Shown: positions 12,163 to 27,468 of the stretch, in pieces | Layout: the number at the start of each line of letters is the position of its first letter | Numbering within the stretch: the first letter of the stretch is position 1 | From: Ceratobasidium sp. AG-K | Lineage: Eukaryota; Basidiomycota; Agaricomycetes; Cantharellales; Ceratobasidiaceae | Direction of reading: 5' to 3' | Length of the DNA: 64,000 nucleotides | Assembly (NCBI GenBank): GCA_037039685.1 | Contig: JAWNGF010000008.1 | Span: forward strand, 1,488,001 to 1,552,000 | Notes under the pieces: model-generated | The model's database searches: none | What the model saw: only the letters and a program-made list of their open reading frames with translations | Told to the model about the DNA's origin: nothing | Made by a program: the position numbers and the translations under genes

Positions 12163-14375
12163 ATTGATTGAGGGCTATGGGTTTGAGTGAATGGGAGAGT
12201 GCAAGATGTGAACCTTTGCTGCTGGACTACACGGCCTCTCCGGTCATGTTTTATACCCAAAGATCCTATACGGTATTTGTTATGTGAGAATAAATTTGTA
12301 TGTGCCAGTTAACGAAATCCCACAACGACTGGCAGCCAAGACCAACCATGAGCTTCTATAATATTGACCCTCCTAGAGATGCACGGATCCACTTGCTGCC
12401 TGGGACTGAGATTTGGCTATACTGGGTCCTGGAAGGCCTAGATTCCATGCCGGAGTGAAATTATCGCGTGGAATGCTGTGTCTTTTGCACATGCTGGATC
12501 GGTTCTGTGGACAGAGGTCCCTTGTTCTCAAGGCAATTAGATGTAAGATAGGTGCGCCTACTGTGCGCATGGTCTGATCCAACCTTAGTGATGACTTTCG
12601 TTCCCTTGAAGGATATGTATAAAACAAACAACGTAAGGGGAAGGGCAAACGTCCCTTTCAATACAATATGCCTCGGGCGTTAATTTGACATCGAAATTGT
12701 ATTAAGTGACTATGAATAACATAAACTGCTACCTTCTAAACTTACCACAGCTGACGAGGTATAAGTTGAATTTAATTCATACCAAAATGGCGAAGAAAAG
12801 AAGTTCTGAGTATGGAAGTAGCGGTCGTTGAACGCTGGAGCATTTCGAAGTTGATAGACGAAGGAACAGAATTGTCTATTTCTAACTCTCGGGATTATCT
12901 TGGTACGTTTCATTATCCGGAGTTGATATTCTTTCCAAAATCCTGGACAGGGGTTGATTGATCTCGTCGACTCGTCGAAGATCAGGACCTCGACTCTAGA
13001 GTAGTCATTACGCAGAACAAGGAGAGCATAGGAGGCTCCCGGCTTGTTGGCGCACACGAAGTGGATATTTGGCCCCGTAAATCCCCAGCTAGGTAAGTGG
13101 GTCAGCGCTGAGTGCAAGTTGAAAAAAAGAACAAACCTGGCAGCATATCAAAATCGCACGCCGAAGATTGATCGAGCCTTTGAAAATGCTCCGTGGATCA
13201 TGATTCAGAAGCCTTTGGCTCCACTGCCTCCCTTAGTTAACACCTCGCTTATTCTTGAACTTCCTGTTCATTTACTCTCAGTTAGCCTCCGATCAGAACC
13301 TTTGATGTAGATAGCGTTGCAACTGGGCTATGTTGAAGTATGTACCTCCTGGCCGCACGGAAGTCTGCTACGTGTTGGGAAATCAATCCCACAATCCGCC
13401 AAAGGCCGGGGATGTATGCGTATACACAGAATGATTCGTCCGAATCAGCTAACCTTCGGATCCCGTGAGGGCGCATATCTTCATCACAGGGCTGGATTTT
13501 TGACCCAAGAGGTAGATCGCAATGTAAGACCAGGAAACCTTCCATTGTCCTCCGTGGTTATACAATGCAATAACTAAGCTACAGACTAGCAACGTGGAGC
13601 CCAGGACTCACGGTCGGAGATTTGCTCGTAAGTGTTTAAAGCTTACTGTGGTGGTGAAAGCTGCGAGTATTGACCGCCCAGCAAGCCAGGCGGCCAAATA
13701 TATGCTCTTGACTTCTATCGGCGGAGCTTGACGAGAGCCACCTTATGCTGGCAGTTGAGTCTGCTCTTCTATCACCTCACCCTCTGTTCTTGCACAGTTC
13801 CAATTTCATGCCTGCTCGAGAACATACAGTCCTATGACCACCAGCCGGCAGGGCTGCAAAGTCTGCTTCTCCCCTCCTACAGCATGGTTTGATGCCCGTC
13901 GGTGGAGGCTGAAGGCAGCCCAACGGAGGGGAATTAGAATGGCCGGGAAGTTTTGCAGCGCTTGATTCACTTAAAGCTTTCGAGACTTGTTCACATGCCT
14001 CGGATCAGGACGATTCGTATTGCGTTAGCACGTTACATCGGTTGTGGCTTAGTCCCTGCCCGATGAAAGGTAGCATACAGTCTCTTACAACAGGCCCAGA
14101 GGACATCCGGCCAGGAACCCAAGCATCGACGGTCCCACTTCCAGCATCAATCGATGTTTAATACGGAGAATTTCATGCCTAGTCGACGCAGAGCACGGCA
14201 TATGCATTCCAAACAGTCTAAAATTTCCACATTCACCGTATCATGCAACCATCAGCCGTTATTGTGTGGTCACGGGTGACGAACACCATTAACCTGGGTT
14301 ATAGTGTCGCCGCATCAATCATAGATCCAAAGGAACCGGCGACAAAAATCATATCTCGACATGTGTCCAGCGCAA
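12163..14375. other. Intergenic with unassigned open frames
   Basis: Open frames on the minus strand (12710-13117, 13282-13545, 12461-12661) have no family I recognise. One starts with a hydrophobic run like a signal peptide (MKGTFALPLTLFVLY, from 12661) but lacks other support. Could hide a small or decayed gene. Confidence 0.35.
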
Positions 14376-15528
14376 CTAGACCTGTTCCTGTCGCAGAACA
14401 AACTCCCACGTCCGACACGACCCCCGCTGTGGATGTCCGCTCGTGTTCTCGCGAGTGGAAGATCCCACAAGCGGGGTTTCTTGTCCATTCCATCCCGACG
14501 TTCGGCGATGCTCATAGCTTGGTGAGGGTTGAGGTTTCATGAATACACATAGAAGTTGATAACTTACCCGGGGTACACTTCGGGCCGAAAAGCAAAGGAT
14601 CGAACTTGTATGTAACGAGGCTGGGGGGTTGAATTCCTCGAGCTCGCGGGCAGAACCGGGTTCTTTGCCAGCCGGGGAAGGTCCCTAATACAATTGTCAG
14701 AGACGGTCGAATAAACAAATCAATCGCATACCAAAGGGTATACGGCTCCTGCTCTCTCAGCGTCACAAGCACTGAGCCGGCCCTCTTTGGTCCAGTAACC
14801 AGATCCGCACCCTCTCCCTCTCCCTCTCCTTCCTCCTCACTTACTTCCTCCTCAGTCTTTTTCACCTTGGCGTTCGAGTCGGGTAAAGGCCCCTCAACAA
14901 GGTAGGGTCGCACACTCGCCAGAAATCCGAGCAGCATCGCCTGGTTCGCGGCGATGTTCCTATCTTGATCGGCAATACTTTTTCCTACATGGGGAAAGTT
15001 CCAAACGACCTTGTCCCACTTCTTGCCCGACTTGAAGGGAAACGCCTTGTCTAAATGCCGAGCGTCGACTCCAAAGAGGACTTTAGCGCCTGCCGAGCGG
15101 AGTGCAGAGACATGTACTGCTGCGTCGGGGTACTTGGACGTGCATTCATCTTCCGAGTCGTAGGCTGTGGCGGTGAGGTTTGAGGGGGGGAAGGAAGGCA
15201 AGGAGGAATGACCGAGTAGTGAATGCGCAAACGAAAAGTTTCCTAGCTCACGCTACACTATAAGTTACCCCTTCCATCCTGTAAAATAAATATACGCACC
15301 TTCACCAATCAAGAGTATCCTATCCGTGGGCCTAAATGGAATCACATCCTTTTGCCTCGGCGCATTTTTAGCTGTTAATTTTTTGGTTGTCCCAGTCTTG
15401 CCTTTGCCTGGCTTTCCTTTGGCCTCTAGAGAAGCATGCTTTGCGGCATCATGTGCCTTTTGCGCCTGTCGTTTCTGGTGAGTAACGAGTGAGGCCTTGA
15501 GTGATTTACCGCGCTTCGAGTTTCCCAT
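14376..15528 (-). CDS. BMT5: 25S rRNA (uridine-N3)-methyltransferase, BMT5/DUF2431 type
   Basis: Nucleolar SAM-dependent enzyme that methylates a uridine of large-subunit rRNA. The start at 15528 gives MGNSKRGKSLKASLVTHQ, a basic N-terminus typical of a nucleolar protein, followed by a Lys-rich linker. The Rossmann fold opens with ILLIGEG, then after an intron NFSFAHSLL; next come LTATAYDSEDE, KYPDAA, AKVLFGVDA, VVWNFPHVG, DRNIAANQAMLLGF and VTLREQEPYTLW, all DUF2431 signatures in order. A Glu/Gly-rich insert (about 14800-14850) interrupts the fold before the VTL strand. The C-terminal exon (about 14528-14376) reads YEHRRTSGW and stops at 14376. That last junction is inferred from a GTAAGT donor near 14567. 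Transcribed toward the gene-poor region at 14.3 kb. Confidence 0.9.
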
Positions 15529-16213
15529 CACGCTCAGTTGTGTCAAAAGGGGTCGAGGTCACGTGGGTGTGAATGAACGAACAAGCGCCATGACTGACCT
15601 GCTTTGGTTTGGTTCACACCGTTGCAATTTTATCAATAATCGCGGTCTAGGCGGAAAACTCAAGGAAATATGCCAATTGTCGTAGTGGCGCAACACTCTT
15701 GCAAGTATCCTTCCTATCGATGGAATGACATAATATAACTTCGGTAGCACAATCATTATCTGTATTCAGCACACCGTGCCGCCCAGGATCCGAGGTGAAG
15801 CAAAGATAGCGCAGGGTTCACTCGCGGCGCCACAGACAGCACCAGCGATCCCCCTGCCGCCGGTCGAGCCTAATATCTTAAAAGGTTAAAGGAAACCGGC
15901 GATGGTCACGTGGCAAGTTGTCGACCAGTTTTCAAGCGCGACTCAGCACGCGAGTTCAAAGCAAGACGTACTCACATTCCGAGGTATCTGGTACTACACA
16001 TACACAAACCCAGAAATAATCCAGCGAGCAAGGCATACGAAGCGAAAACAAGAGCAAATATGCAAATGAATGACGCGTATTAGTGCAAGTGCGAGTTGTA
16101 TACTGAACCGATTAAAAGGGAGGGAACGTGGGAGTAGTCGTATCAATGATGAAAATGGATGATGTAGGGTAAGAAATATAAATTTGTTGAATATGAACGG
16201 GAGAGCAAGGTCA
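15529..16213. other. Intergenic between BMT5 and kinase genes
   Basis: Contains the BMT5 promoter side and the kinase 3' flank; both genes lie on the minus strand. No additional gene is supported. Confidence 0.5.
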
Positions 16214-18515
<2,302 letters not shown>

Positions 18516-21500
18516 GTTCGTCGGGGAACGTTGCGAGATTAGTGGGTACAAGTAGAAGGGAAATGAGCGTCGGGGCGTAAAGGGCTTGTTTGGGTCAAGA
18601 AGTGGCGCACTTACCATTGACATTCGGCCTTTATAGACGGTCTCTCTGTACAACCACCAATATCCAATACAAATAGGGGGTTAATCAGGAGCCCAATTTC
18701 ACTCGTTGCTGTCGTTGCCAGTGACGTCAGGCGATATTTTTACTGCAACAGGAAAACTCAGATTTAATTCACAGCGCCAGGAGAAACGTAAGATACAAGA
18801 CGGGTTAGAGGGTTGAGGCGAGGTTCGTGTCGCTCGATCACGTGATCGGGTCTCGAACCCTCACCGCTCGATCAACTACAAATTGTTGGCGGCAACAACG
18901 ACGAACCGTTCCAGAGCAATAGTCGACGATCTATTCCACTCCGCCCATTCCTGTTCTATTTATTCTCCCTTTTTCTTGTTTTTCATTTTAAAAACGGAAA
19001 TTTCGATAACGTAATCTACCATAGCAGCACACGACAGCTGTTCATTCTAAGCAATTGTATGAGCGAATAGTGACGTTGAGCTCGTAGAATGAACTCACTC
19101 CGTGGCACAATAGCCTGCACATCGCTCAGCCCGATTGGATAGCATTGGCCTAAGTATCGCTCGAAATGGCCTTCTGTCCCTCCGAACTCGATGTGGCGAC
19201 CCGCGGCGTCTGAGTCGGCGGTGCCGTCGGCAGTGCAGTCTAATCACGTTTCAAATGGTGTTACTGCGCCTTTGAATGACGCCTGTTGACTGAAGAGTCT
19301 AAGGGTTTAAGTTGAGCTGTAAACGCTTTGAGTCTGATCAACTCACCGCGACGATTTCATACACCATGCATACGTTTTCCGGAAAGGGTTGTAGGCTTGA
19401 AGAAAGTTGTAGTATGACAAAGTTGTTTGACAAGAGTACCAAAGCCCGCTTCACCAGCTTTTCTTGGCAAACCCATTTGGTTTTCGGGTTTGAAGCCCGA
19501 GGAAGGGTATGCGCATGTGCATACAAAGGACGCAAGACGAGCAGCGCGTCATCTCGAGGAGTGCAATGAGTGAAGTGATATCATAAGTGATGCTCGATAC
19601 CGTGCTCGGAGAAGGAAATGGAAGAGCTCCGGACTGTAAAGGGGCCGCCCAATCCGGGTCGGCCCGGGTACTGCATTGCACGGTTGAAAGGTTGTCCACG
19701 GGACATTTCTGTTGGGGAGTTTAGGCTACGAGATTGCGGAAATGGTCCAGGCTAGGAACGTCCAAGGTCGATCATGATCGCAGGATGCGCATAGACTCAA
19801 CCCGTTTTGCAGGTCCCTCGGAATTCGCAGTCATGCGGTAACTCCGCTAATCTACCGCATGTGACCCTATACTAGGACGTCTCGCTAACGGGGCTGGGTG
19901 ACGTAGCACGATGTGCGGTCAACCCACAAGCTGGTACATTATACGCGCTATTCAGTCTCTTTCGAGCAGTCCAGGGACAGCCGATCGACGGTGACCTCTG
20001 ATTAAACATTTGCGTCTCCCAGGGCCAATAATAACTACTCCCTATCACACACCACCGGTGTAGAGCCCCACAACAGTCCATTGAAATCATATCAGGTGAG
20101 TCTCAGCCACCCATTCAGTATTTCAGTAAACCTGGAGCGCTCCCACCACCCTGCCGATCGCCTAATTTGAGTGCTCGGCCAAGAGTGTCACCTGATAGGT
20201 GATCTACGAATCTCGACCCCCATTTGGCAACCACCTGTCAAGTGAGTTTGCCACTTTGATCAGAACCCCGACTTCGCCAAGTGTGCTCGGAACGATCGAA
20301 GAAAGGGTTCAGCCAACCTACCACTACCGGGCGTGTGTCACCCGGGTAACATGGCTCCCGCACAAAGTGTCGGGCAAGATGATTCTATGAACAATACAGC
20401 GTGAATCTTACAATCATTGATCGTAGCCGAGCATACTTCCGGAATGACAGTATTGAAAGCACCGTATTCGGCTAGCATACAAAGACACTGCTGAACTGAA
20501 ATTACCTCACATCTATTCTGCATACGTTGGGTGAGTCGTAGGGTCACTGTTTCATTAGCTTGATAACCGGGCACCGCGAGACGTGCCCGTAATTCAGGGT
20601 GGGGCGTTCGCGTGCTTCAGTAATATCTTGGGTTCGCGGATCCCATGAAGAAGACCGAGGAGACGATTGACCCACCCTATGTTGCTACCTCGAGTACTAC
20701 TTTGTTAACCCAGATTTGCAACAGTATGGGAAACGCGAAGAATAGATACCAAGACATATGGAACTCCTGTGCTTGGAGAGCATCTGCGACGCCATGCATG
20801 CAAACGCACCATGGTGGGGTTGCTATGAAGGGCGCGCTGGAACCCATTTCTATTGAACTGATCAGCCAGCCCTGAGATGAGTAGTAGTGAATCCAAGAAT
20901 TCCCCCATGTCTTTGGGGCGGTGTACAAGTGAGTAGTTTAGCATTTATCCTGCATGTATGCGGATATCCATAACAATACAACACAACACCCACAATCCAC
21001 AACGAAGGCTATCAAATCACCCGCGACTCGTAGGTAATATCAAGTTCTAGTTGATTTTTATATCAAAAGAGGCATATGAAATGAGAGGCAGGATGAGATT
21101 GGCTCGAATAATACTGATCCAGGAAGCCCACAGCTCTTACCAGTATGCCAAAGCATCCAACAGCCAGTCCTAGATTTGTGAATTCTACGAACCAGGTGTG
21201 TCACGCGACCCCAACCTCAGCCATCCGTCTACCAAACTCGTCCTTCGAATCCTAGCTGGCGAGACCTTTGTACGAATCAACTCTACTTTCTGACCCCGAG
21301 GTCAAGTTAAATATTCTTCCCCCTGACCGGCGGGGTTTCAGACTGAGTTCTGTCATTACATTCTGATACGATTCTGTGAGAGATAAGGAGTTGTGGGACG
21401 TGATTTGCTGGATGGCTCTCTGTGTTTAAAGGAACTTGATACATCTCGATTTATAATAATATATCTGTGACATGAGTTCGTAGTAAACCCCAGTGGTATA

Positions 21501-22096
21501 TCGCTTTGCTTTGCTTATTTCCCGGAGACATTAGGCTTTGAAGAGTGCGTGCGAACAGTCCTATTGCTCGACTTGTGTGGTGGGTTAATCGATAGTTCCA
21601 GGCACCGGTAAACATTGTAGTGGGCAGTAAGTCGAGCTGCCCGCGCTGAAATGAGTTTGATTTTGAGGCTTGACACACATGGCCTTAGCCCTGTTGAGGG
21701 GAAGACTGTGAAACATCTATAGCATATTCAAGCCTGTTAACAGAACACGGCCGTGGAGAATCAAGGGCCCTGGTCGTCTTTCGCCTGGCTCCCAGGCAAG
21801 TCAAATAACTGTTCTCTGGATTGTTGGATCAAGATGTACAATCAACTTTGTCGGCATAGCCTTAAAGCTTGGTAATAATTAGACTGATAAAATGCATCAA
21901 TCCGATTCTTAAATATGGTCAAAGTTATTGCTGTATAAGTAATCCTCTTTCTGTTTCAGTCCTCAGCCGCTACGGGTAAACGAAGAAAGCCAATATAATT
22001 GAATCAGTTTGTTACAGAAGCGTTTGCTAGACCCAGGAGAAATGTCTGTAGCCCAGATCGATTTGCTCTTTTGCCACTTCCGCCTCGTAAACCTGC
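18516..22096. other. Gene-poor intergenic stretch
   Basis: About 3.6 kb with only short unassigned frames. The one segment that looks protein-like is at 19099-19239 (listed separately). The last part is the 3' flank of the secreted-protein gene ending at 22097. Confidence 0.4.
19099..19239 (-). other. Candidate exon of an unrecognised small protein
   Basis: On the minus strand a 141-base open segment reads DCTADGTADSDAAGRHIEFG and continues with GHFERYLGQCYPIGLSD to VPR. It is preceded by an acceptor-like ttag and followed by a GTGAGT donor, and has two Cys and many Gly/Asp residues, like a secreted fungal protein. I could not join it in phase to a good first exon; the frame upstream near 19410-19535 joins out of phase. 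It is either part of a gene whose other exons I missed or a remnant. Confidence 0.3.
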
Positions 22097-22875
22097 TTAG
22101 AGGCCCAAGAGCTTGATCAGTGCGGTGAGGTGGGCGGTGAGCAGCAATTGAACGTTGAGAACCAAGCTACAAAGGAAAGATTGTTAGCATTGCACGTTGT
22201 CTCACTCCGGCCAGAAAATACACTCACGCGAGCTTGACTTGGAGGAGGAGCGACACAGAGAGCTTGACGCAAACGTTGACGAGAGCGACCAAGATCACGT
22301 CGATGGAAGCGAAGATGTTGAGGTAGACGCTCAAGCCGAGCTTGATCACCCACTTGCCGCAAGCCGTGGCGAGTTTCTGGGAAAGAGGAGAGCGGTGGGC
22401 ACCAATGAAAACTTGAATGGAAAGGAGTTACTTACGACGATGATGCTGACAATGAGCTTGACGATCACGCCGAGCCCGACGTCAATGGTACCGGTGAGCT
22501 TGGCGATGATGTCGATGCAGACCTGGATGTCGGCGACAATCTGGGCGACGATAGGCTTGCAGTCGCAGTCCTTGGTGTCGTAACACTTGTCTGCGAGGGA
22601 GACGATCAGAAATCTGGGGGTATAGACAAACTTGGGGAAGACCGCTTACTGAGGAGGTCAATGTCGACATCGAGCTTGACGTCGAGGTCAAGCAGCGCCT
22701 TGTGGCACTGGTCGCTCACGTCGCCGCGGGCCACGAGAGCGTTCCCCGATGCGGCAGGTCCGGCGACTGCGAGAGCGGCCGGAGCGGGAGCGGGGGCAGC
22801 GCAAGTGAGCATGCTGAACGACAGCATGAACAGCGCGAAAGCGACGAAGCGGGAGAGGGTCGACGTGAACTGCAT
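22097..22875 (-). CDS. Small secreted amphipathic protein, copy A
   Basis: Four-exon gene of about 199 codons, same structure as copies B-E. Signal peptide from MQFTSTLSRFVAFALFMLSF, then an Ala/Pro pro-segment, a probable processing site LVAR|GDV, and a mature part of alternating charged and aliphatic residues (LDLDVKLDVDIDLL) with seven Cys, including CDC and ACGKW, ending LIKLLGL. Coding sequence and introns are nearly identical to copy B 3.18 kb downstream; upstream sequence diverges from B beyond about 60 bases from the ATG. Its TATA element reads TACATAA (22983-22989, minus strand), whereas truncated copy F keeps TATATAA. Function unknown; a family seen repeatedly in this window and possibly restricted to related fungi. 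Confidence 0.85.
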
Positions 22876-25278
22876 GGCGATAGGAGCGGTGAGTGCGAGA
22901 GAGCCGCGAGCTGGGAGAAATGAGCTGGAAGAGCTGTAGACAGGAGACCTGCGTTGTCGACATTGAGTCGGATGAGGGCGGCTTATGTAGCGAGCTAGAG
23001 GGCTATATGCGCACTAAGCGCAGTATGGAGAGTGGGGACTTCACGGTTTTTCATTTCCGGACTCGGCATCCTGTCGGCATGTACCTGTCTGAGAGTTCGA
23101 TCATATCCTGAAATAGGCAAGTGTTCGAACTCGAAGGACTGGTAGAATGTATTCCCAAACACCTGAAATCGCCATGACGTACTTTGTGATAGTTCTGGGC
23201 CTTACGCATTGGCCAACGAATCGTCATCCTGTGGCCTACATTACACTCGGGTTAATTTAGATTCCGGCCGTAAAGAACTTCGGAGGGAAGACTAGGACGT
23301 CACCACGAGTCTAGATGTCAACTGTTTAAACTTGCTAGTAACGGAATCCCTGTGCCTAAGGCACTCCCTATATGTCGCTCAGCATGAAGATGGTATTCGC
23401 ATTTGATCTTGTCTACATAGCAGTGACTTCCAAGTAACCATACAATTATAACGGTTTCTTATTTGAGGGTGATATCACTGTGGGGGTGCTTATTTCATAG
23501 TTCAAAACAAAATGGGCGTAATATGGGAAGCCTCGTCTCCTTCAATGTAAGGGTTTGCGCTCTCGCTAGCCCTCGGTAGGCGTAGGATTCTTCATTGTCG
23601 GGTGCTGATCGTGACCCCCAGGAATCTACACGTGCGTTGATTTCTTTGTAAGCGCGCATCCGAAACGTGGGTTCGAGATTTAGCACTAAACAGCATGTCC
23701 CACGGCTGGTGGTACCAACTGTTTCAATGTCACAGATGTGACGGTAACCGTTTGCAGGTTGGCGATCACTTTCCTATCTTGGTCGACGTTCTATGATTCA
23801 GGAAGCGCAGTACGTTAGCCCATGGGGGGCAGCTCCTTTCCCCAGGATTTGTAGTGTGGCAATGATAGCCTCACGTCTGATGGAATGCGCGCGAAAAATG
23901 CATCAAAGTTTTAATTTCCGTTGGTTGTACTTCCTGTGATAATATCCGAGACCTACTTATGAACCGTTTGGTTGAGTACCGAAAAATAGACGGGACTCTA
24001 GGTATATCAAATGTTGCATATTAACCCTGACGGCCCAATTCTAGCTGGATTTCTGGATTCGCCTTGATGCCATTGCCATTCCGGCAGGAGGCATACTCGT
24101 GTACTTTCTGCAATGAACAATACTAATATCGCCTATTAGTGCTCTACCACGACGAATTTCTTTATTCCACGGGCCATATATACCTAAGAAGCCTATTGAC
24201 CATGGTGGTTTCCTACAACCCAACGACTGCAAATCTAGATGATTTCCCTTCCACACCGAAATAAGCGCGCTGCGAGGGTGTATAGGTGTCACTTAGTCGA
24301 AGCTCACCGGTTTGTCTCGAGGCCAGCGCCGGTAATACAACCTCCGCATGATGACGCCAATGACGAGGCATAAACCTAAAGAGAATAGTAGAGTACATGA
24401 CAAGCTATGCATTCCCATATTCAGGATATGAATCAACACTGAAATGATATCTGCTAGTGCTTGCTCAGGTTTATCAAGGGAAGTATTGTAAGTCGGGGCG
24501 TAAATTACTAATGGATCTACTTGCTATGGTTAGGGTGGGGATTCAAAGGTACTCGGCATATCGAACCACACTGCGGGCCGCTCTACGTATACTTGGCACG
24601 GATGATGGCATATGAACGAATGATATTTCCTTACGTGAGGGTAAAACTGACCAAGGCAAGCATGGGCCGCCGCCAGTAAGGGGTGATAAGATCGCCTATT
24701 ACGTGCACACACATTATACTGCTCTGTACATATATGGGCATGATTTTGCTATAGTTACACTATCATTTATGACAATGTTAGCAATAGACTTACGGGTGTA
24801 CACAAACGATTTATCGAAAATCATACAGCCAGTGGCTGAAACTTGGTTCGTACTGGTCGATTGAGAACAGTAGACTGGCCTGCGAAATCTGAAAATCGAA
24901 ATCAAGCAACCGTGATCACAATGCATAAACCTCCGCTAGCAAAATGTTGAGCCTGTTTGTAAAAGTGAAGCACAAGAAATGGCCCGGAACGTGAAAGTAA
25001 AATTCGTACTGGAAGGAACGTCGGTGGTGTACTACATACATAACTTGGGTATCTTATCCAAGCTGCTGAGGCTGAGAAACGAATGGCTTGCCATGTTTAG
25101 ATGTGTTCAGTTTGGACACTGGGATATACACTAAACAAACATTGATTCATTTACAGCCGATACCCTACAGAAACGAGACAATACACAGTACAATGTGTGA
25201 TACATTCGAGACCCCAGGCGAAAAGTGTCCATCGCCCCCGGTCCGTTCGCTCGTTTGAGCCTTCTCTCTTTCTCCTGC
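22876..25278. other. Intergenic between secreted-protein copies A and B
   Basis: No gene seen. The first ~120 bases are the promoter side of copy A (TATA-like element at 22983-22989). The remainder is AT-rich sequence duplicated in S2 at 52,812-55,070. The last part is the 3' flank of copy B. Confidence 0.45.
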
Positions 25279-26392
25279 TTAGAGACCCAGGAGCTTGATC
25301 AGCGCGGTGAGGTGGGCGGTGAGCAGCAATTGAACGTTGAGAACCAAGCTATAATGGCGAGATCATTAGTACTGTGCGTTGTCGCACTCCAGCCAGCAAA
25401 GCCACTCACGCGAGCTTGATCTGGAGCAGGAGCGACACAGAGAGCTTGACGCAAACGTTGACGAGAGCGACCAAGATCACGTCGATGGAAGCGAAGATGT
25501 TGAGGTAGACGCTCAAGCCGAGCTTGATCACCCACTTGCCGCAAGCCGTGGCGATTTTCTGGGAAAGAGGAGAGCGGTGGGCACCAATGAAAACTTGAAT
25601 GGAAAGGAGTTACTTACGACGATGATGCTGACAATGAGCTTGACGATCACGCTGAGCCCGACGTCAATGGTACCGGTGAGCTTGGCGATGATGTCGATGC
25701 AGACCTGGATGTCGGCGACAATCTGGGCGACGATAGGCTTGCAGTCGCAGTCCTTGGTGTCGTAACACTTGTCTGCGAGGGAGACGATCAGAAATCTGGG
25801 GGTATAGACAAACTTGGGGAAGACCGCTTACTGAGGAGGTCAATGTCGACATCGAGCTTGACGTCGAGGTCAAGCAGCGCCTTGTGGCACTGGTCGCTCA
25901 CGTCGCCGCGGGCCACGAGAGCGTTCCCCGATGCGGCAGGTCCGGCGACTGCTAGAGCGGCCGGAGCGGGAGCAGGGGCAGCGCAAGTGAGCATGCTGAA
26001 CGACAGCATGAACAGCGCGAAAGCGACAAAGCGGGAGAGGGTCGACGTGAACTGCATGGCGATAGGAGCGATGAGTGCGAGAGAGCTGAAAGAGCTGAAA
26101 GAGCTGTAGACAGGGGACCTGTACTGTCTAGATGAGGTCGAATGACAGGCTGTTTATATAGCGCGCTGGGGGGCTGTATGCGCATCATGGGAGCCATGGG
26201 GAGTGAGGACTTGGTCGATTTTCGACGACGTCCACCCGCTGGTACGTTGCACGTGTTGCATGACCTCATGTTTGTTTGGAGGAGTTGCATGCGTGATCCC
26301 GCGAACCTTTTTGCGCGTCGAGGTCGTATGCATATGATAGCCGATGACAGGTCTAGATTGTTTATTTGTGTGCGAGACTCACCTCGTCATAG
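25135..26392. repeat. Small palindrome of S1, left arm
   Basis: 1,258 bases whose reverse complement is 27,134-28,391 (paired positions sum to 53,526). The arm carries the complete copy B gene and about 335 bases of its promoter. The outer boundary falls at an acaaac motif and the inner boundary at gtcatag. Only a few mismatches were seen between the arms. Confidence 0.93.
25279..26057 (-). CDS. Small secreted amphipathic protein, copy B
   Basis: Exon structure mirrors copy C: four exons, about 199 codons, signal peptide MQFTSTLSRFVAFALFM, LVAR|GDV site, mature Cys-containing amphipathic helices. Encodes the same protein as copy C apart from any changes I missed; codon 'cag' (Gln in IVAQIVADI) and a ggtacc site are shared with A and C and differ from D and E. 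Divergently transcribed from copy C across the palindrome spacer. TATA element in the mirrored position about 100 bases upstream of the ATG. Confidence 0.87.
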
Positions 26393-27133
26393 AGGATTTT
26401 ACATTGCCCCCAACCCATGACGCTGGGCTAAGACTCACTTGATTTCAGAGGCTAGTCCTCGGCGAATTCACGTAGCCACTCAAACAGATCACATAGGTAA
26501 CCTTGGACCCCTCCTGTATCTTGGTGTTCAGGGTAATAGAAGTTGATACATCAATCTTACAAGGGAAGGACCCACAGGGACTTCAACCGCTAAATTAGGA
26601 CCGGTCACAACCAGGTCACACCGGCAACCCAGTGATAGAATCAACAGTCGAGCTAGAAATAGGAAAATACGAACAGAAGGTTGGGAGACCAAGGACCCTA
26701 ATCATATACCCGTACGTTTATCTCGACCTCGAACATCCATCCACGACGGCCCAACGGATATAAACAGTTATTGCGATGGGTAAGGGTCATACACACCCAC
26801 ACGTCCGTTCATGTTCCCCTATTATTAGCACCTTAGGGGCTAATGCGAGCGAATTTCAGGTCGAGTCTTAGGGTTCAGTTCAATACCGTTCCGAATGGGC
26901 GGGTTACCTGCCTCCAGTCTACAATAGAAAGGAGGAATGATTTGTTTGAGACTAATCCCGTATACCCTCGGCTCTACGGGTGCTTAGTTTCCGCTATAGG
27001 AGGTCGCAGGCAAGCAGGTGCCATAATTCCGCCAAGCGCAGAAGAGCCAGTCAAAAGTAGAATAGGTTCTAAGGGTAATTGAAATGATAACTCCCTGTGA
27101 TGCAACAACTGTTGACGGCCAGTGCAAAATCAG
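26393..27133. repeat. Unique spacer of the S1 palindrome
   Basis: 741 bases separating the inverted arms. It has no counterpart elsewhere in S1, but occurs reverse-complemented as the S2 spacer (50,814-51,553). An open frame of 79 codons (26843-27082) runs through it without any recognisable motif, so I treat it as noncoding. Its presence in both palindromes shows the palindrome already existed before the S1/S2 duplication. Confidence 0.85.
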
Positions 27134-27365
27134 CTATGACGAGGTGAGTCTCGCACACAAATAAACAATCTAGACCTGTCATCGGCTATCATATGCATAC
27201 GACCTCGACGCGCAAAAAGGTTCGCGGGATCACGCATGCAACTCCTCCAAACAAACATGAGGTCATGCAACACGTGCAACGTACCAGCGGGTGGACGTCG
27301 TCGAAAATCGACCAAGTCCTCACTCCCCATGGCTCCCATGATGCGCATACAGCCCCCCAGCGCGC

Positions 27366-27373
27366 TATATAAA
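27366..27373 (+). promoter_or_regulatory. TATA box of secreted-protein copy C
   Basis: TATATAAA about 100 bases upstream of the copy C ATG (27469). The same element is conserved before B, D, E and F; in copy A it is changed to TACATAA. Confidence 0.65.
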
Positions 27374-27468
27374 CAGCCTGTCATTCGACCTCATCTAGAC
27401 AGTACAGGTCCCCTGTCTACAGCTCTTTCAGCTCTTTCAGCTCTCTCGCACTCATCGCTCCTATCGCC

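Noticed and set aside
12710..13117. 135-codon minus-strand open frame starting MHSALTHLPSW
   Set aside because: No domain recognised and no convincing neighbouring exons; left as unassigned intergenic.
23660..23690. ggttcgagattt resembling a tRNA T-loop
   Set aside because: No acceptor stem, anticodon arm or D arm around it. No tRNA, rRNA or CRISPR array was found anywhere in the window.
26843..27082. 79-codon open frame in the palindrome spacer (also 50865-51104)
   Set aside because: Conserved only because the spacer was duplicated; no motif, no intron, no signal peptide.
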